A program made the translations under genes and the position numbers. The notes under the pieces are model-generated. The model was not told the DNA's origin, searched no databases, and saw only the letters and a program-made list of their open reading frames with translations. Positions 37,221 through 51,540 of a stretch of 64,000 nt of DNA are shown here, in pieces. How positions within the stretch are numbered: position 1 is the first letter of the stretch; each line of letters starts with the position of its first letter. Location of the stretch: positions 27,279,172-27,343,171 of the forward strand of contig JACBWW010000008.1 in NCBI GenBank assembly GCA_020086605.1, in the 5' to 3' direction. This stretch comes from Lanius collurio (Eukaryota; Chordata; Aves; Passeriformes; Laniidae).

Positions 37221-40200
37221 TCCACATTAGCTTTTAAGATGCAAAACTAGAAGTTGAATGCCTTTCTAATTTCCCCCCAGTGCTAATTGAATTATTTGGG
37301 CAGTTGTGAAAACCTGTGGAAAGACTGTGTGGAACGAAAGCATTTTGGCTGGAGGACCTAAGGTGACTTGTGTAGCTGGGGGCTGATATTTCTGGAGAGG
37401 CTGGAGTTGCCAAAAGCTTGCAGACACTGTGCTGAACGTGGCCAAGGGACCAGGTTAGCTTGGGAGTCCTGCTTTGCTGACAGCCACAGGGACATGCAGG
37501 ATGGTCTTTGAGCTAATGTGGGCCAGGTAATGGAGCAGGCTGCAAAAATCCTTGAGGCTACAGGAACAGTCAGGTTGATCCCTTCCTTCCTAATGCTGGC
37601 AGGGAAGCAGAAACACTGACCCAAGCAAAGCGAATCCTGCAGTTTACTTCAGAGCAGGGATCACTGCTGTGCAGCTGGCTGTGGTTCTCTCTCTTTGTAT
37701 TTGCCTTTTAAAATTCAAATGCTTTGGCCAGAAATGTTATAGCACAAGTCTGTGTCTCGGAGGACATTAGTCTGTTGAGACACTTGGCAGGACCACAGAA
37801 TATCTGAATGTGGAGTAACTTGCTTTTTCATTTTGTAAACCCTTATGTAAACACATTGTTTGGATCACTGGGAGTTGATTGTTTAACTTTTCTCTCTGCA
37901 GTTTGAAAAGCAACAACAACAGCAACAAAAAGCCCAAAAGGAGAAAGAAACAAAACACTACTCATTTTCCTGGTGTGCCCATGTAACACTTTTCAAATGT
38001 AAAAGCCTCTTAGGATATGGAAAAGCAGCAATACTATTTATACTGCCTTTATGAAAAGGGTGATCAAAGGAGCACAACTGTGCTTGGCTTTATTTAGTGT
38101 TGATGACTGCATTAAGATCAGGGTGCTTATTATTTTATTGAATTCAAAAGTTGCGGGCTCTGCAAAGCACAAAGCTGGCTGAGGCTCTGCTGTGTGCTCG
38201 ATTTATATCGTATTATGTGCTGCTCTATCACAACATGTTTTGTGCTCTGATGGCTGCATTTCTCTGTCAGTCATTTGGAAAGTCTACTTTGTGTTGGAGG
38301 CTTGTCTGTCTCCCTCTCACGCTCTCTTTTTCAATTTTTTTTTCCCTTAAACCTTGCTGAAGGGTGTTGAGAATTAGGAAGGTTTGACCTTGCTGGAAAT
38401 GCATGAGTTTTCCTCCATGGGAGAGTGCTAATCCCAGCTGTGTTCAGCTGAGCAGCCAGTACTCAGTGCACAGGTGCAGGGGGGTTAAAAGACATTCATG
38501 TGCCCTGACTCATCCTGCCCAGCTGCTGTGGTCAAGCAGCTTTCTTGGCCACTAGCAAAGCTAGGAAGAGATCTGTGGAGCAAAAACAGGTACACAGAAA
38601 AGTCTGAAGATTTGGGATAAGGGCAGTTTCTGCTAATTTCGCATACAGACATGATACCTTTTACCAAAATGTTCTCATATTCTGTAAGGATGTGGGATAG
38701 AGTGTGGGGTCAGTGCCCTTCTTCCTGGGTCTGGGAAAGAGTGCTCACATGGATAATTAAAAGGGTTAATATTAAAATGGTGGTGTGCCAACTGACTGCA
38801 CAGCTGATTAAAGCTTTAAGGGGTGGATCATATCAGATCCCAGACCAGAAATCTCACTAAAAAGCTTTGCACAGCTTTTATGGGAGCTATTGTCTCTTTT
38901 TCTGCATACAGAGTAGTGACACAGCTTTTGTTCTGTCCTGTGGACAGTGGCTGTGGCTGAGAGTGGGCAGCACGGTCCAGCTCTGAATATTGCTGGCGTG
39001 GGACAGCAGTCTTTTGGCATGGCATAGTTCAGCATTTTGTTGTTGAGATTTCTCCTTTTGTAACTGCTGGTCATGTTCGTGGTAAAAGCAGTGCAGTTTT
39101 TAATGCAGACAAAAGGAATTCTTATGTGCTAGGCAAGTTTGAAATAGTTGGGTTTTCCCACGTTCTCTGGACTTCAGAGGTTAGCTGTGATTCCTGGCCC
39201 CCCACTCCTCCTCCAGTGGTCCCATTTCTCACTTTAGATCAGATACTGTTTTTATTACCTTCATTTAGTTACTTGGGAGGGTCTCTCTCTCTTTTTTTTT
39301 TTCCTTTCCTTTAACTGCCTTTTCCCTAGTTGTAGTTCGACCTTACCACCTGCTTGGCAGTAAAGATGTGTGACCCTGAAAATGAAAGGTGATTGAATCT
39401 TTATTGGTCTGCTCTTCTTTGTACAGGCAGGTTTAGGCAGTGGTGGCCATGGTGGGTGTCCTGCCTGCAGCCTTGTTGGCTACCTGGCAGAGCTCTCCTC
39501 CTGTTGGATTTGGTGAGGCCAGAGCCCACCTGATCCACAGCCTACCTACATTAGCCCTGGTCAGATGAGCTGGAGGTGCTTAAGAGCTTCGCATTTTCCA
39601 AACACTGAAAACTTTGGTCTGACTAAAATTGGCAGCTACTCCAGTAACATTTCATGTAGCTTGTGGGATCTGTGGATTTTCCCCTTGATCACTTGGAAGA
39701 AGAGCTGGTAGTCAGGACCCTGGCAGAACTGCAGGTGTCCCTACGTTTTTTTGGTCACATATTTGTATCTGTTCATCTCAGCATGTCTTTGAGACCAGAG
39801 CTGTTCATAGGGCTATACTCAACACCTTGCCTGCCCTCTTGTGAGAAGATTAAAGGTCAGCCCTGGGAGCTGTGGGTCTGTTGCTTGTGCTCCTTAGATG
39901 GTGTCAAAGACAAAAAACGGAGCTGAGTTTCAGGGATGCAGGTTGTGTGTGGTCCTGGCTGCTGCAGAGTGGAGAACATCCAAAAGCTGGGCTTGCCCTC
40001 AGTGTCAGTAGCTGTGAAACAAGTGCCTGTAGAGCTCTGGTCTTGCAGCTGTATCCTTGCACAGCTTTGGTGTAAGAGATTAATGCACTGTCGATGCTGA
40101 GGTCATGATTTGATTTAATTTATTTCACATTGAACTCATTAACTGCTCTCTGTCATGCATATTTTTGACCAGCAGTGAGAAAACTGTGATGTGGGTGCCA

Positions 40201-43200
40201 AGGATGTGTTAGCTGACTCTGTAAAAGGGTACAGACGGGATGGGTGGGGAGACACTTGCCAGTTCCTGACTTCCACTCAGTTTCCACTGCAGGCTTCACT
40301 GCTCATTTGGGGATGAAATGCAGGGTCTGGCACTTGAGTCTGCAAGGGTGCTTGACCCGTCTTGGAGGTGTCATTAATGATATAAAGCAAGTGTTCAACT
40401 GCAGTCACAATTTCCTTAGGGTAAGGACCTCCATTTTGAATTCTTTGTGACAGGATCAGTAAAGGCACAAAAGAAATTAATAAACTGAGTAAATCAATAC
40501 ATCAGTAAATCTAATAGGGATTTAAGGTCTGCCCTCCCTTCATTGAGCTTGAGTAATGATGATTATATATGAGTTTAAACTGCCAAGTTTGGACTTGTCT
40601 CCAGACTGCTACTTCAAGCCTCGTGTCCTGGCTTTTAGCTTCTGGTCCAGATCCAATACATTATGATTAATATATGTATATTGGCAAGTGTAAATAGACC
40701 TTAAAATATGGTAGATATTCGTGAGATATTGATGTGCTCTGTTCACAGCTCTGTTTCATATATATGCATCATGGTCTTGATTTTTAGATAAAATTGAGTA
40801 AACTGGAGGAGGTGACAAGCTTTTATGTGCAGCAAATGGCTTTTGTGACCCATTTTGGAGAGAGCTGGAAGTTTTATTCTGGAGGCTGCTGGGCAATACT
40901 GGCTTCCTATCCAAAGAACTGACTTAGGCAGGTACAGAAGGAGAATCAGTAGAATGTATTAAGTCAGTTGAAAAATGAAAGGGTAATGGCACAAAATACA
41001 TAAATTTGGTATGATAGCTTTTTTCTTTTTAGGTGTACAACTATTAGGTAAGTTAGATGACTGTTACTTTGCTGAAGGCAAGTCTGCCCAGGTGGTAAAT
41101 TGTTCTCAGTCCCTTCAAGGTTTAGGTCTTCTTTTTTTTATTTCTCAGATGGTGAAAGTAGTCCCTCTTGCAAACTGAGTTTTGCCTGTAGCAACTCCTC
41201 TAAGGCATCAACTTCAAGCCTGGTCCAAAGCTAATTAAATCAAAGAGTATTGATCAAAGAGTTGGCCTCATGCTTTGGCTTTGCGTTCTCCTTGCTTGAA
41301 CAAGGAGCTGCCTTGAAGCCCTGACATCCACCGATGTATTCAGAACTAGGGAGGGAAAGAACTTGTACCTCTGTTCCTTTGCAAAACAAAAGTGAAAATG
41401 CTGGGGAGATTAAGAGGAAAATCATTTGGAGAGGAGGGCTAACACCTAAACTGGGATGTAGGCTGTCATTTTCAAGGGCCAGGGGCATGTGGAGAGCTGA
41501 CAGCATCTTCCTCTGCCATTAGCCAGTACGTTTCCATAGGGTCCTTGCCAAAAACTTCCCCAAAGTGAGGGACTTTAGTCACAGCCTCTACAAGAAGGGC
41601 TTTGTGGGTACAGTGCTGCCCCTTGTCCCCTCTTGCTTTCTTGTGTCACAGGCAGCTTAGGTGAGCTCCGGTGTTGGGAATATGTAGTGTCTTACATGAA
41701 AAATGCAGTAACAGCTGTAGCTGGGTGATTCTGCTTGGTGAAATGAAACACAAGTTTGCAAACAGCATGATGAGAAGGCAGAGCTAGTGCTGGCTCAGTG
41801 CTTTCAATGTAGTGAAGGGCTTTCTCTTTACCTGCATGGAATATGCATGTTTTATGTCTATACAAGAAAAGTACAAAATCCAGTAGAAAACATCTGATTT
41901 AATGAAACATTTGGAGTTTTATAACCATTTTTTATAACTATAATGGTTTGGATAACCATTTTGTTTGATTTTTAAATATCTTGTAACTTTTATTAATATC
42001 TACGTCATTGTCCTGCATTTAATGCCAAGATTTACGTCCTGTAATATTTTAGATTTAACATGTATTTTGTTAATCATCCAGACCTCAGACTTTGACCTGG
42101 CACCTGAACTACTGGTAACCAAATCAGTTGCCCAGCACAGTGCAGAATTTTTGTTTCTATATTTTATCAGTGTGAGAGCAAATATCCAGCCAAAGAAAAA
42201 TTGTTAATGGGAGAGCAACTGCCACAATATTTCAGAAAAAAGGCTGTAGCAGTCTAATTTTAAGATTTTGCATATCACAGATGAAGCTGTTAATAGTGCC
42301 TTGGCATCAAGATAGCATCAAAGAAAAAGGACGTAATCAACAGGTGCCCATCCTTTGGTTTTGGTATTTTCCTGTTTTTGTTTTTAATACCTCATTCCTA
42401 ATGTATGATGGGGATGGTGCCATCATTGTCATGGAAACAGGGAACAATGGCAATTAAAATGGATGTGGATCTTTAGTTTCTGAGGTGTTCGTGGTTGCTG
42501 AAGTGTCTCTTCTTGTGCTTAGTGGCAATTTGCTGAGATTATGTGATGTGTGTGACTTCCACAAGCACAGCCAATGAAGACCATGTGTTTTGGTGCTTCT
42601 CATCTGAGTAAATACCAACAAATGGGACCCACAAATCATCTTATTCATTGAACACAAGGGCCTTGGGGAAGTGGTGGTGGTGTTGGACATTTCTGTCTTC
42701 TAAGAAGCTGGTATTATGCTAAATTGCTTTAATTTTGGCTTGTAGGGAACGAGTGGACCCAAAACCTCCTTGCCTGCAGAAGGTTCGTGTTAAGTGAGAA
42801 GAAAGTGGAAGCTGGAAGTCCCTGGGGCAGTTGATGCTGTGCTGAGTGTTGTGGCTGAGGGCTCCTGTCCTGGCTGACAGGAAGGAGAGTCTTGTGCCTC
42901 CTGGTGAACGGGGATGTGTCTCTAAAAAAAGACACTGTGATCTTCTTGGCACAACTTTTTGAAGGGCTGTGAAGGAGCAGCTGTGGCTCTGAGCCATCAC
43001 TGTGCTCTGGGAAGGAAATCCTGGTCTTGAAGGGCAGGTGGCAAAATGCTCATTGACTTTTGGGGAGGGTGAGGGTTTGTCAGGGTTTTACTGCTAGAGG
43101 TGGGGGTGGATGAGGACAGAGGACAGACTTAGGGCTGTTGTAGGGTTGCATTGGCTAGGGAGGATTGAAAATAGCACTGTATTAAAGGGCCCATGGCAGA

Positions 43201-45530
43201 GTTGCTTGGCATACACATGTACAGTCTCAGCTTTGCATGTGGGGTGTCTTAATGCCCTTCTGTGTTGCTAAAGGAGCAGAAATGTCCTGCCATAAGGATG
43301 TGATCCAGCCCCCTGCTTGTCCAACAAAGAAATTCTTGTTTCTAAACAAAAGGCTTTCTTAAGAAATATATAGTTAGCCCATAGTTTGAATTTATGCTTT
43401 TGTCTGTGGGATGAGTCATTGCACTGGTTTTTAATAGAGCCCCTCTGGATTTTTGTGGCTGCTGCTCAGATTAAACTCTGATCTGGTGTGTGAAATAAGA
43501 TTCAGTAGTTGTCGTGCTCTGCTGCTGTCCTGACACTTGCAGAGAATTGCTGGTTAAAGTCTGCTTCTGGCTTTTTCTCTGAAGATAGCAGTTACTAAAT
43601 ACATTATGGAGCATCCTCCTTTTGGGTTACACTCCCTGTCTACACGTGTTGCTACTTGATTTTTTTGGGGAGCAAACATCACATACCTGCTGGCTTTGTT
43701 AGTTGTATTACATTTAATTGAATTCAGTCTTATGTGAGAACATGCTGACAAGTCCAATCAATACTGTCAGTGAAAGTGTAGGAAGAGGAGGGGAAGGAAA
43801 TCAGCTATATGACATGTTAAAAACTAATAACAAAGTTGTGATGATTTGTAATGGTAATTTTTAGTTCCCCCCCCTTCCCCTGTCAGAACTTGCCTTTTTT
43901 TCTCCTCCCTTTAGTTGCTGCCAGGTACTGCCCTGAAATTCAGAATTATGATTTGTCACACCTTTGGAGCAAGGGGTGTCAATTCCCTTGGGGAGGGTAA
44001 GTGAGCTGGAAGAGCTGGTGGAAGAGCTGAGTGCTTTGGGTGGGGCAGGGAGCAGAGGAGGAGCAGGAGAAGGAAGGGGGATTGGAGCTGTAGGGAGTGC
44101 CGATGGTGCTGAGCCCTCGGATGCATCCCTGCTGGTCTCTGCTGTAAGTAAACCTGCATGTAAAGTAGATAAATGGAAGTCAGAAGGGGAAAGGAAATTT
44201 CTTTTCCTGTGATGCTGTTGCCTTTAACTTTCTTTACTTTTTTGATTTTTTTTTTTTTTAATAGAAGCAAAGGCTTATCTGCCAAGTAAACCCGCTCTTT
44301 AAGAAGCAGAGGTGGCAGGAACTCTTGGAATTAAAATTTGTGAGGCTTGCAGTCTGCTTCTCTGCCCTTTGCATATCTTGTGGGGGTTTGTAAACTTTGT
44401 TTTGCTTGACAGCCTATCTGCATCTATGAGGGAGGGTTTGCCTCTGGCTAGTGTGCCCTTTGCATTAAATTAAGCAATCCCCAGTTCTGTGTCCTGTAAA
44501 AGTTGAACTGGAACAGCTGTACTGCCCATCTGTAGTACAGCAACTGTTTTTTCTACCCTCTTTAGTTTTTCTACTGGAGCTTTTGTTTTTGTTTTCAGCG
44601 TCTTCTCTTGTGTGTCTGTCTTCCATCCCCTCACGCTATCTGTCACTGTTGAATATTCAAACTCTTGATCTGCACATGGGCTAAAAAAATCATTATTGCT
44701 TTGAACTTACAAATGAATTAAGTGAATTCCCACATCCACCGCAGGAAAGGAAAATATTCAGTTTGAAATATAATTTGGAGCCTATAGGAAAATGCCTCTG
44801 ATGAAGTTTGTGCTAATTCTATAGCTTCAGTACCAAAGCACCAGCTCTGTTATCATCAAGAGTATTGAGTGTAAGCTCTGTATTTTCATTGTAACTCAGT
44901 ATGGCTAATTAGTTTGAAGGCTCTTTGAAGAAGCCGATGTATTGACTAAATAAGCTCTTATTTTTCAAAGCAACTAAAGGCATTCTTAATTTACAGAGCA
45001 GATAGTTGTACAACTGCCTTCGGTTTGCATACTAGGAGCCAGTGTGAAGCCTGAGTGTGCTTGGAGTCAAGTTTACTCCTGTGCTGTCTGCCAGGGTTGG
45101 TGTCAGTGTGCTTGAGGGAGGTTTCTGGATCTTTGACACAGCAGCATAGCATAAATGTGTGCCACTGGGCTGGATGTGTCCAGGAGGAGGATGTCATGTA
45201 ATCACTGCCTCTGCATCATTGAAATCAGGGGCAGTATTACCAGTCTGTTCTCTGTTTGCAGGCAGGTTGGATCCAATAGTGAAGAGCAGCTTGGAGTTTC
45301 TAACCAGATGACATGGCTAATCCTGAGGCATGTATAAAGTGGCCATAGTTATTAGGAGATTTGTGGCTTTGAAAGTTCGGATTCCCTTAGTGCCGTTTGT
45401 TAATGGCAAGGATTTGCGGTAAGTGAATAATAGATGAAAGTCATCAAAAGGCTTACAGGGGATTTCTTGTGACGTGGTGCTGGTCTGTCTCATGCCAGAA
45501 CTGCAGATTTCTGGGTGGATCATAAAATCT

Positions 45531-45564
45531 AAAAAAAAAGGGAAAAAAAAGAAAGAAAAAAAGG
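45531..45564 (+). repeat. A-rich polypurine tract
   Basis: A runs separated by G, GG or GGG over about 34 bases. A polypurine strand able to form unusual DNA structure. Confidence 0.85.
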
Positions 45565-46315
45565 AGGGCAGTCATTCCCATTTTGTGCCACTTTGGGTGA
45601 TGAAGCTGATGGTGTGATGCATTGGGAAGTACAGCCACAGTGCAGACTGATGGATGCTTAATTCCCTTGACTTTGGCTTGTGCCAGCAATGCCCCAACAG
45701 CAAAACAGACCCTTCGTAGCCCCAGGGTCTGGCAGCTGGAGTAGAAGGGATGCCCCTGGCCATCTTACCTTCTGCATTGTGCAGGCTGTGCAGGTCTGGT
45801 GCTGCACCTCCTCACCATCTGGCGCAACTCTTCGCTGGGCTCCCAGGAGTATTTCCACCTGTAATGCCTCTGGTACCACAGCACCAAGCATTTCCTACAA
45901 GCCAGGAGCTGCTGGGCAGCAGCCCCAAGGGGCTCTGTAGGTCTGGGTGATGTCTCTCCTGTGGGACTGTCCCTGCCTGCTTAGGCAGGAGGGTGTCCCA
46001 GTGTTTGTGCCAGGGACTCCTCTCAGCTGGGGTTAGCTGCCCTTACCTGCTTCTGTGGTCATAGATTTGGTCCTGACTGGTCACTGGGCTGGAGTACCTG
46101 CAGTCACCTTTTGGATCAGTCCCTGCTCAGAGGCCAGGCCAGGGCTGCAGGCAGCCCCTCCCAAGACCCCGAGGAGCACAATCAGTGAACAGCCTTCCCT
46201 ATTGTCATGGTTTGATGGAAGTGTGAAGCAGAAAGAAGTTAGGCAGGAAAGTTGTGGGGTGGTATCCTGACATGGGATGAAACATGAGAGCTTCCTATCT
46301 CCAATTGTTTTAATT

Positions 46316-46330
46316 AAAAAAAAAAAAAAA
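46316..46330 (+). repeat. Poly-A tract of 15
   Basis: Homopolymer in non-coding DNA. Confidence 0.9.
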
Positions 46331-49300
46331 GTATTTAACTCTGCTGTCATGTTCCAAGTTCAATTGCACCCATGTTACGTTTGGCAGCTTCTAATGAAGC
46401 TACAACTTGGGGCAAACCCTGATGAGTTTTGGCTGCAGAAGCAGCTGGGGAGGATTGGTTTGGTGCCCGTTACGTGAATAGCTGAAGAAAGCAGAGTCCC
46501 ATCCACCCTCTTGACTGTTGAAATAATCTCCACTTTCAGGGATGCTGGTGGGGACTGTCCCAAGGCAGTTTCTGTGATTTTAGTCCCCACTGTGGCCTCC
46601 CGGAGGGGTGCTTGTGTGTTTTGTAGCTGGGAGAGTGGTTACAACAGCCTGCAAAATCTGTATTAAATCCAGAAACTATACTGTGTGCAAAGCATTTGTT
46701 GGGAAGTTGAAGTCATCTGCAAGCTCTAATCCATGGGCCCTCTGAGGAGGGCATGTCTGTTTTGTTTGTGTTGCAAAACCAAGTGAAAGTTAGGAAATGT
46801 TTATGGCTACTGCCATGTGTGTTCCTTAATTCTTCTCCCTTTTGGCTGCCTTCAAACTCACTGTGGTAAAAACAGAAAGTGAGGATGTAATTAGAAGCTG
46901 GTTAATGTGAAGATCCAAGGAAAGAGGCAAACTCCCTACAGGCAGATAGGCACATGTATATTTGGCATAGTCCAATTCCTGCCTTTGCAGGCTGTTTTGT
47001 TGCAGATTCCTGCTGTAATTCCTAAATTTGCTTGAGCACTGGATCTTGGGGATGTGCAGTATTGGTGAAGGTGTCATCCTGAGGACAGTTGTCACCTGGG
47101 CAGAGGCAACATCTGGGTCAATGACAGCCTCAGCAAGTTGATAAATGCTGCTCTTTTGCTGGTGATCTGCTTCCACCTAGGAGTCCTGAGCATCTGTCGG
47201 TGAAGTGCCTGAATTGAAAGCAGTGCACTTGCCTGGGCAGAAGTACCCTCAGCCCTGTAACCAGGCAGCTCATTGGGAAATGTTTGTTCTTACGGGAATT
47301 GTAAAACTGAATGAGTATCAGGACAGTTTGCTTGTTTCAGAGAGGGTGAGTCCTTTATTCTGGCCAAACGACAGGAATATCAAAGATATATTTAGGCAGT
47401 GGGAGAGAGAAAGGGTTTGGTGTGACTGACGGAAGCTGTTGAGCGAGAGATGGTGCTTTGTGCAGGGTTATTATGGTTGGAAACCTGTCACAGCATGCAG
47501 GGGAAGCACGGTTCAGCAAGCCCATAGTCAGAGCTGAAAGCAGTTCATCCCCAGGATTTACTGTGTGCACAGCCAGTCCCCACCACAGAGAGCAAAACAG
47601 TGATGTTAAATAGCTGAACAAACCTCCTGTCCCCACGGGCGATGGCCCTCAAAAGGCAAAATTATCCTTTGTGAGAGTAGGTGCAAGTGAAAGGGGACGC
47701 TGGTGGCCTGGCAGAGAGGGCTGAGTCACCTGTGAGCACCGTGGTGGTGGGTGATGGCATCGCCCACGTGTGTTGAGAGTCTCACCACTTGTGGAAAATT
47801 CACTCCTTTTCCCCTCTTCTTGGGCCTAGCTGTCCTCACGTCACAAAAAGTAATGTGTTTGGGGCTACCTTTGTATGAGTTCAGGCTCTTTCCCACCTGT
47901 TAAGGTGTCTTCCAGTGTTGTCAGATCATATTTTGCAGCTTCTTCCCTGCTCCGATGGATGTTTCAGTTTTCTGTTTTGCTGTTAGTGGAGACCTGATTT
48001 TTCTCATCTCAAATACATGTTTTTGGCTTTGTGAGCTTTGTGATTGAATTTCAGGATCTGGGGATGCTGAATAACAGACATTGCTCCCCCCAGAAGGGAG
48101 GAAGCAGTTGATTTAAGTAGCTACTGTTTTCAGTATTAGGAAGAATCCTGGAAAATGCTCAAAGCTGAGTAGTCTTCTGAAGGTGAGTAGCCCTCGCTGC
48201 TAGAGTTGGCCCCCTCAAATAAATCTGAGAGCTGTGAATTTGTTCCTTCCATATCTGCCCCCCAGCTATTTCAGGGTTATTTGCAGCCTGGCCTCTCTCT
48301 GTTAATAGGGCTCCTCTCAGGAGCTCAAGTGAGCCTGCAGTAGCTTTGGAAGTAAGTCTCTTCTAACCTAGCATACTGCTTCCTGCTGTAAAATAGACTT
48401 GATTAAATTTTCTGGCTCTCATTTTCATGGCTCGCAGACATCCAAACTTTCACTTCTCAGTGGAAAGAGTACGTTGGGAATTACAACTAGTGTTAAAACC
48501 TAAATAATGTGATTTGCCAAAACAGTGTTGCAGAGATTGTTATTTTGTTTTATTTTTTTTTTATTTCTCCCCCCCATTTAAAATACCATTGTGAAACTTT
48601 TCTGCAGGAATGAAAGCTATTTCAGTGAGATGTGTTTGTTATTTTGCCTTTTGGGCATTTGTGATAATTTCTGCACGGGGGAAAAATAGGCAGTTTTATC
48701 CCAAAAGGATGGTCTCACCTCCCAGAAACATTCTGTACCTGCCACTAGCACTTCCCTGTGCTCCTGTATCAGTGCTGGGGGCAGACTCAGACCCCCATGG
48801 TCTTGCAGCCCTCCCACCAGTAAGCTTGGCATCGGGGGGTTGTCATAGTCACAAATGGAAATTTTTGTGGCATCCTCCCTGACAGCTGCGTCTGTGCAAA
48901 AATCCTAGATTATGGTAAAGAATATAGTCCGTGCTGAACTTCTCATTCAATTTTGGATACAAACCATTTCTCTCAGGTTAAATCTATTCCTGGCTGTCAC
49001 TGCTTCCTGGTATGATTTGAAACTGGGGGCAGAATTAGATAAAAGATTTACAGGGAGGAAGAGGGAAGGATGTGAGCTGAATGCTTAGAAAGAGGTTGTT
49101 TTAGAGGGGTGATCCTAAAATAGTGTGGAGGATAGGCAGGAAGCCCTGGAAATAGGATGGTGAGGTGTAAACACAGTAACAAGATTTGAAAATTTAGGGT
49201 GAAGTGGCAGCAGCATCACACACATACTTTGTACATGGGTCACACTTGGATGGCTTTTGACCCTCTTCCTTTTCCTTCGTGTGAGGCATGCATATTTTCC

Positions 49301-49417
49301 AGTTGGGTGGTTTATTTTGGACAGTGCACTCAGGCACATGGTGTGATTCTTGGGGTTGTCCTGTGGAGGACCAGAAGTTGTGCTTGAGGATCCTTCTGAA
49401 TCCTTCCCAACTCAGAA

Positions 49418-49435
49418 AGTTGGAAACTTCCAACT
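49418..49435. repeat. Inverted repeat AGTTGGAA-AC-TTCCAACT
   Basis: Perfect 8-bp arms with a 2-bp centre. The surrounding bases also repeat CCAACTCAGA in direct orientation at 49408 and 49430. Probably a chance or slippage product. Confidence 0.7.
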
Positions 49436-51517
49436 CAGAGCATTCTATGCTTCTGCTCCATGTTTTGCAAATGTAACCTTGTTTGGGCTTTCCTGTATGG
49501 AGTGAGTCTCATACCTTGGTAGGAACAATATGTCATCCAGGAAAGAGCACACCCACCTCTGGGCTTCCAGAGGAAGGGAAATGGATGGTAAAAGCACAGA
49601 AGAGGTGTAAAACTCAACCTGCCTCTCAAGTACTCAGTGAAACATCAGTTGCACAGAGGGCCATTGGTAACTGGGAGCAGTTGCATAGGACAACATTTGG
49701 AGCTTCCAGGAGCATGTATTCTGGAGGAAGTTGTCGTGGTGGGAGAGGCTGTCTCTGAACCGCAGTAACACAGCATGGATCATGGGGTAACTGCAAGTGA
49801 TGATGCCCATGTGAAACTTGGTATCTTTTTGTCCTGTTACAGCAAGATTTTTATAATTTTTTAAACTGATAACTAGCCACTTAAAATGGTTTAGTATATT
49901 GTAACTGGAAATTATATCTGTGAACTTGGCTATGTATCCAGCTCATCTGTTTGCAGCAGAGCTATGAACTAATGAATTGGAGCCAGGATGGTTTGGATTA
50001 GACCACTTCTGTTTGTACACTCTGCCACTAACCAAGGAACAAAGAGAATTTGGCTCCTTAACACCCATCCATCTGTCTCTAGGACAAAATCCAAGAAGCA
50101 CCATGTATTTCTGCCTACTCTGACTTGTAAATGCAGATGTGGGAGTTGCATGTTCAGTAAGATCAGCACCTCTGTAAAGCTTCAGTCCAAATTCTCTGCA
50201 GTCTGAGTGCAGCATCACTGCTCTGCTCTGCTAGCACAGCCATACATGCCTGCAGTTGCAAAATCTCCTAGGTTTAGGATGTCCATCAGAGCTTTGGGGG
50301 TTCCTCAGATGTGGAGAAGCTATGCAGCTCCTCAAGTCATTGTGTTCAGATGTTAGTTCTGGGAGGGGAGAGGGATCGGTGTAGCCATTCACATCCTTTG
50401 TCCATGTGCAGTGTATTTGGAGGTTCCTTGTCTGCTTATTGCTCTCCCAGAGCCCTAGATATGCTTCTGAAGCATCTCAACAATGTGTAGGGCAGAAGTG
50501 TGTGTGTATTGTACTGTGCCAGCATAACTGAAATGGTCCAGCCTGTCTTCTCTCCACACCTGTGGTGGGGATGTGATTCACTTGGGCTTCCTTGTGAGGG
50601 TGGCTATCCTTTGGGTTTAGAAATGGGAGGCGTGAATGCCATGCATCCAAGGCCAGACACTGCTCCTGTCTGTAAGGAGTGTGCAGCTCCCTTGCCCTGG
50701 GCAGTGCCCACCTGTCTCTCAGCTCTGCATAGGTGGGGGCTGTTGGAGGGAGCAAAAGCATGGTCCTGTGCCACTGCCATCCTTCTCCTGTCCCTGCCTC
50801 TGTGCTGCTGGGACTAGATGAGGGTGCTGGGTTGTGTTTTAAAAGTTTGCTGTGGCTGGATTAGTTTCAAGCTGGATCGGTTCCCTCTTTGGGTTCATTT
50901 GTAGTGTTGCCCATATGACTGTGCCACCACCTGAGCAGGCAGGATATGGGGTGGGAGGAAAGCTGTGGTGTTCTTTCGTGTAGGCTGATCCCAGATGTAA
51001 GGTGATTGTTAAACTGCAATATTTAAATTCAGTGGCTTCACCACCTCAGATCTTGCAGCAACTCTGTGGGATGCCATGTTGTTGGCCCTATCTTTCCGTG
51101 GAAAGACGTGCCTGCGGTGCTGTCAGGGATGTGAATCACAGGAAGAGGAAAGGAATTCAGTCTTCCCAAATTTGTAGCCACGTCATTGCATTGATACCAG
51201 GTGGAGTGAGGTGTCTCACCAGGTTTTGTCTTGGTCCTGTGTCGCAATTCCATCTTCCAGCAAAAGCTGTAGGCAGGCAGGGAGTCCACGAAAGTACAAC
51301 AGCAATCCTCTCTCCACTCCCTTTCCACCACTCCTGAGAGTTCAGGATTTCACAGTGTGCAAGGAGGTCTTGCCCAAGGCCTCCTGCCAGCCTTACCAAA
51401 TCTACCTTGAAATTTAACTTCCAAAGTTGTTTTTTCTTCTGAATTCAACAAGTGTAGTTGCATTCTTTGCTATAAATTTAATTGTGAAAAACACGCCATA
51501 GACAAAACCACTGGATT

Positions 51518-51540
51518 CAGCTTTCTTTTTCAGAAAGCTG
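51518..51540. repeat. Hairpin CAGCTTTCT-TTTTC-AGAAAGCTG
   Basis: Perfect 9-bp arms around a 5-base loop. Too short for a microRNA precursor. No terminator role is expected in this genome. Confidence 0.7.

Larger units (their letters stand above)
24279..40000. other. Presumed first intron, middle part with CR1 relics
   Basis: Contains the CR1 copies listed separately and simple T/G- and A-rich sequence. 29,080-29,960 and 32,700-33,260 are AT-rich, free of simple repeats and contain several TAAT/ATTA homeodomain-like cores, such as GTTAATTATCCTCATTAG at 29,163 onward. They look like possible conserved non-coding DNA, though this cannot be shown from one sequence. No supported exon. Confidence 0.45.

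Noticed and set aside
41921..41961. AACCATT/AATGGTT inverted and direct repeats as a possible microRNA hairpin
   Set aside because: Arms of about 7 bp with AT-rich mismatched flanks are too short for a precursor.
45680..45950. GC-richer frames of 60-90 codons that look protein-like
   Set aside because: Overlapping open frames on both strands, no acceptor/donor pair bounding any of them, no motif.
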